Shown here: positions 5,281-6,507 of the stretch, in pieces
Layout: each line of letters begins with the position of its first letter
Numbering within the stretch: the stretch's first letter is position 1
Made by a program: the position numbers and the translations under genes
The notes under the pieces: generated by a model
What the model saw: the letters and a program-made list of their open reading frames with translations, nothing else
Databases searched by the model: none
What the model was told of the DNA's origin: nothing
Assembly (NCBI RefSeq): GCF_020075705.1
Contig: NZ_JAIQUM010000140.1
Span: forward strand, 1 to 6,507
Reading direction: 5' to 3'
Origin: Metabacillus rhizolycopersici
GTDB lineage: Bacteria; Bacillota; Bacilli; Bacillales; Bacillaceae
DNA length: 6,507 nucleotides

Positions 5281-5757
5281 TTAAATCCAATTTACGTATT
5301 TGAGGCCATAAACAGAGCCAACTGTCATAAGAATTGACCAAATGACTAAACTGACTCCCATCCAAGTGATTACTCTAATTCTAGATGAACCAAGCAAAAG
5401 AGCTGTTAAAGCAGCTAAATCTGTTCCAAGTAACGAGGGTGAAAGTAAAGAAAACACTGGAAGACCATATTTTTCCCAAATATGTCTGGCTCTAGTTTCT
5501 CTTTTTGAAGGTTCCGATTTTCCTTTTTTTTCTCTCCGTTTGTTACGCCATTCAGAAATTTGTCTAAAAAACATTGCAAAGACTAAAACCATAATAAAAT
5601 TTCCTGAAAAAGCAATAATCCCAACGGCTACAGGTGACATCTCCAACACAATACCTACTGGAATAATATAAAAAACATCCAGTAATGGTAATATTGATAT
5701 TAAAAATAAAGCGATGTATTGCCAAATTCCATCTGCTTGTTGAACCCATTCAACCAT
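5281..5757 (-). CDS. Small multidrug export (Sm_multidrug_ex, DedA-like) membrane protein
   Basis: The 158-residue protein matches the usual size and plan of the small multidrug export family: two hydrophobic spans (about 11-37, containing LPLLDVFYIIPVGI, and 42-65), a long highly basic cytoplasmic loop (66-95, RNKRREKKGKSEPSKRETR), then two more spans (98-122 with the Pro/Gly-rich SLLSPSLLGTD, and 127-152). The family name is historical; membership predicts an inner-membrane protein of the DedA/VTT neighbourhood, and the true substrate is not shown by sequence. The ribosome binding site AAGGGGG lies 7 nt from ATG 5757. It is a single-gene unit with its own promoter and terminator. Confidence 0.85.
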   Translation of the reverse strand: MVEWVQQADGIWQYIALFLISILPLLDVFYIIPVGIVLEMSPVAVGIIAFSGNFIMVLVFAMFFRQISEWRNKRREKKGKSEPSKRETRARHIWEKYGLPVFSLLSPSLLGTDLAALTALLLGSSRIRVITWMGVSLVIWSILMTVGSVYGLKYVNWI

Positions 5758-5803
5758 CTGAACACCCCCTTGTAAAATAACAAAAATTTCTCTCTCTTTA
5801 CCT

Positions 5804-5817
5804 ATTATACAATTGTA
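5804..5817 (-). promoter_or_regulatory. -10 element of the export gene overlapped by a TACAATTGTA palindrome
   Basis: On the minus strand a perfect TATAAT (5809-5804) lies 46 nt upstream of the start codon. No good -35 is found at 16-18 bp. The 10-bp palindrome TACAATTGTA (5808-5817) covers the upstream edge of the -10. Palindromes of this kind are used by MarR-type repressors, so repression is plausible but only inferred. Confidence 0.5.
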
Positions 5818-5884
5818 ATAAAAAACTTCTTATTCCATTAAAGGATGCGATTGTGGAACAACATAGGTAGAAAATAATTAAACT

Positions 5885-5990
5885 TTATTTCAAAGCAACA
5901 ACAGTGCCACTAAAGTCTGGATCATTAAGAAATCGGTCACGGAATTTGAGTCATCGTGACCACATTGGCTCTGTTTCCATACTCTTTTTT
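5885..5990 (-). pseudogene. Possible C-terminal remnant of an unknown gene
   Basis: Reading leftward from about 5990, one frame gives EYGNRANVVTMTQIP before a stop. A second frame then gives LKFRDRFLNDPDFSGTVVALK and a TAA at 5887-5885. Both segments look protein-like in composition and would join with a single frameshift near 5945-5955. There is no start codon with a ribosome binding site. I do not recognise the protein, and chance cannot be excluded. An inverted repeat GGTCACG (5935-5941)/CGTGACC (5955-5961) lies over the junction of the two frames. Confidence 0.3.
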
Positions 5991-6006
5991 TAACGAACAC
6001 CCAAAA

Positions 6007-6065
6007 GAATTCCCCTTCCTCAAGCGTGTGAAGGGTGTAGCCCAACGGTAGGGAGGGGATGAATT
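6007..6065 (+). other. Structured leader/left-end region of the TnpB element
   Basis: CCCCTTCCT (6012-6020) pairs with AGGGAGGGG (6050-6058) with one G-T pair. The flanking AATT stretches can extend it past a two-base bulge, and a small GGG/CCC hairpin lies inside. Such imperfect hairpins mark the ends of IS200/IS605-type elements, but the exact element boundary is not determinable here and it could also be the right end of another element. Confidence 0.45.
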
Positions 6066-6089
6066 TTGGTCAGGCGACAGACTGAGGGG

Positions 6090-6118
6090 TTGCATTTGTG
6101 GAACGTATGTTCTAAAAA
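6090..6118 (+). promoter_or_regulatory. Candidate tnpB promoter with a LexA (SOS)-box-like operator
   Basis: TTGCAT (6090-6095) and TAAAAA (6113-6118) are 17 bp apart. The spacer ends with GAACGTATGTTC (6101-6112), which fits every constrained position of the Gram-positive LexA core GAAC-RNRY-GTTC. The -35 is weak (3 of 6), so the promoter is tentative; the palindrome itself is clear. Confidence 0.5.
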
Positions 6119-6131
6119 GAGGTAAAATATA

Positions 6132-6139
6132 AAGGTGGT
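6132..6139 (+). promoter_or_regulatory. Ribosome binding site of tnpB
   Basis: AAGGTGGTG ends 7 nt before ATG 6147, a good match that fixes the start. Confidence 0.75.
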
Positions 6140-6146
6140 GACGACA

Positions 6147-6507
6147 ATGTTATTGAATCAAAAATACGAAATCTTTCCAAACGAAGAACAGAAGGAAATA
6201 CTAGATCGTTGGCTACAATATTGTCGTCAAACCTATAATTCAGCTCTTTTGGATAAACAACGTAAATATCGCAAGTCAAAAGAATCTTATCATCGTAAAG
6301 ATATGCAAACACAACTAAAAATGGATAAAAAGAAATATCCGTTCCTAAAAGAAGTACCATCTCAACCGTTGCAGGAAGTCTTTCTACGTCTAGAAAAAGC
6401 ATTTGATGGTTTCTTTCGTAAGGAGAAAAACTATCCAAAACAGAAAAAATACAAAGATTACACGAGTATGACCTTTCCTCAATTTGGGTTCAATGCAAAA
6501 GGCAATC
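6147..6507 (+). CDS. tnpB: TnpB, RNA-guided nuclease of an IS200/IS605 (IS1341-type) element, N-terminal part
   Basis: The frame is open from ATG 6147 to the window edge, giving about 120 of the usual ~370-400 residues. The start MLLNQKYEIFPNEEQKEIL followed by WLQYCRQTYNSALLDKQRKY is the classic N-terminal helix-turn-helix domain of TnpB. YPFLKEVPSQPLQEVFLRLE, then KAFDGFFRK and YPKQKKYKDYTSMTF, match the next conserved block. TnpB is known as an RNA-guided DNA nuclease that uses an omega RNA from the element's right end. The RuvC catalytic residues, the zinc finger and the omega RNA lie beyond the window, so activity cannot be judged. No TnpA transposase is seen upstream, which suggests a tnpB-only (IS1341-like) element. 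The minus-strand frame opposite it is a shadow. Confidence 0.92.
   Translation, partial: MLLNQKYEIFPNEEQKEILDRWLQYCRQTYNSALLDKQRKYRKSKESYHRKDMQTQLKMDKKKYPFLKEVPSQPLQEVFLRLEKAFDGFFRKEKNYPKQKKYKDYTSMTFPQFGFNAKGN

Noticed and set aside
6112..6438. Minus-strand 108-codon frame opposite tnpB
   Set aside because: It is the shadow of the tnpB coding frame, which has clear TnpB motifs and a ribosome binding site.
1..6507. tRNA or rRNA genes
   Set aside because: No cloverleaf with conserved T-loop or rRNA signature was seen on either strand.

Overview
The window looks like an accessory stretch of a low-GC Bacillaceae (Firmicutes) chromosome. The signs are AT-rich DNA, strong AGGAGG-type ribosome binding sites, U-tailed hairpin terminators, an AdhA close to the Bacillus subtilis type, a DUF3231 protein and an IS200/IS605-type TnpB. 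The exact genus cannot be fixed from sequence alone; the TTTAT-flanked ~205 bp repeat recalls the bcr1-type elements known from the Bacillus cereus group.

Layout. (1) 1-1554: two near-identical copies of a highly structured repeat (1-204 and 985-1193) bracket a dead short-chain dehydrogenase fragment and a MerR-family regulator on the minus strand. Copy 1 abuts the start codon of the dead dehydrogenase. Copy 2 lies between the merR promoter and the merR ribosome binding site. (2) 1403-2666: a promoter with a 19-bp spacer and an AGTTAACT dyad (MerR type) drives adhA, a zinc alcohol dehydrogenase, which ends at a strong terminator. A related palindrome sits just downstream of the merR promoter, so merR and adhA probably form one aldehyde/alcohol stress module. 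(3) 2667-3021: decayed intergenic DNA with an orphan Shine-Dalgarno, two terminators and a possible small membrane ORF. (4) 3022-4610: a minus-strand pair, a five-helix membrane protein followed by a two-repeat DUF3231 protein, headed by a promoter region with a 10-bp inverted repeat. (5) 4756-5280: a 51-residue basic/hydrophobic small protein with its own terminator, then terminators and degenerate short repeats. (6) 5281-5820: a small multidrug export (DedA-like) membrane protein on the minus strand. (7) 5885-6507: a decayed gene tail, then the structured leader and N-terminal third of a TnpB nuclease gene cut off by the window edge. A sequence matching the Gram-positive LexA (SOS) box fills the spacer of its candidate promoter.

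The most interesting material is not a large new gene system. It is the repeat family, which shows paired changes suggesting a folded RNA and has inserted into gene leaders, together with the LexA-box-like site in front of tnpB.
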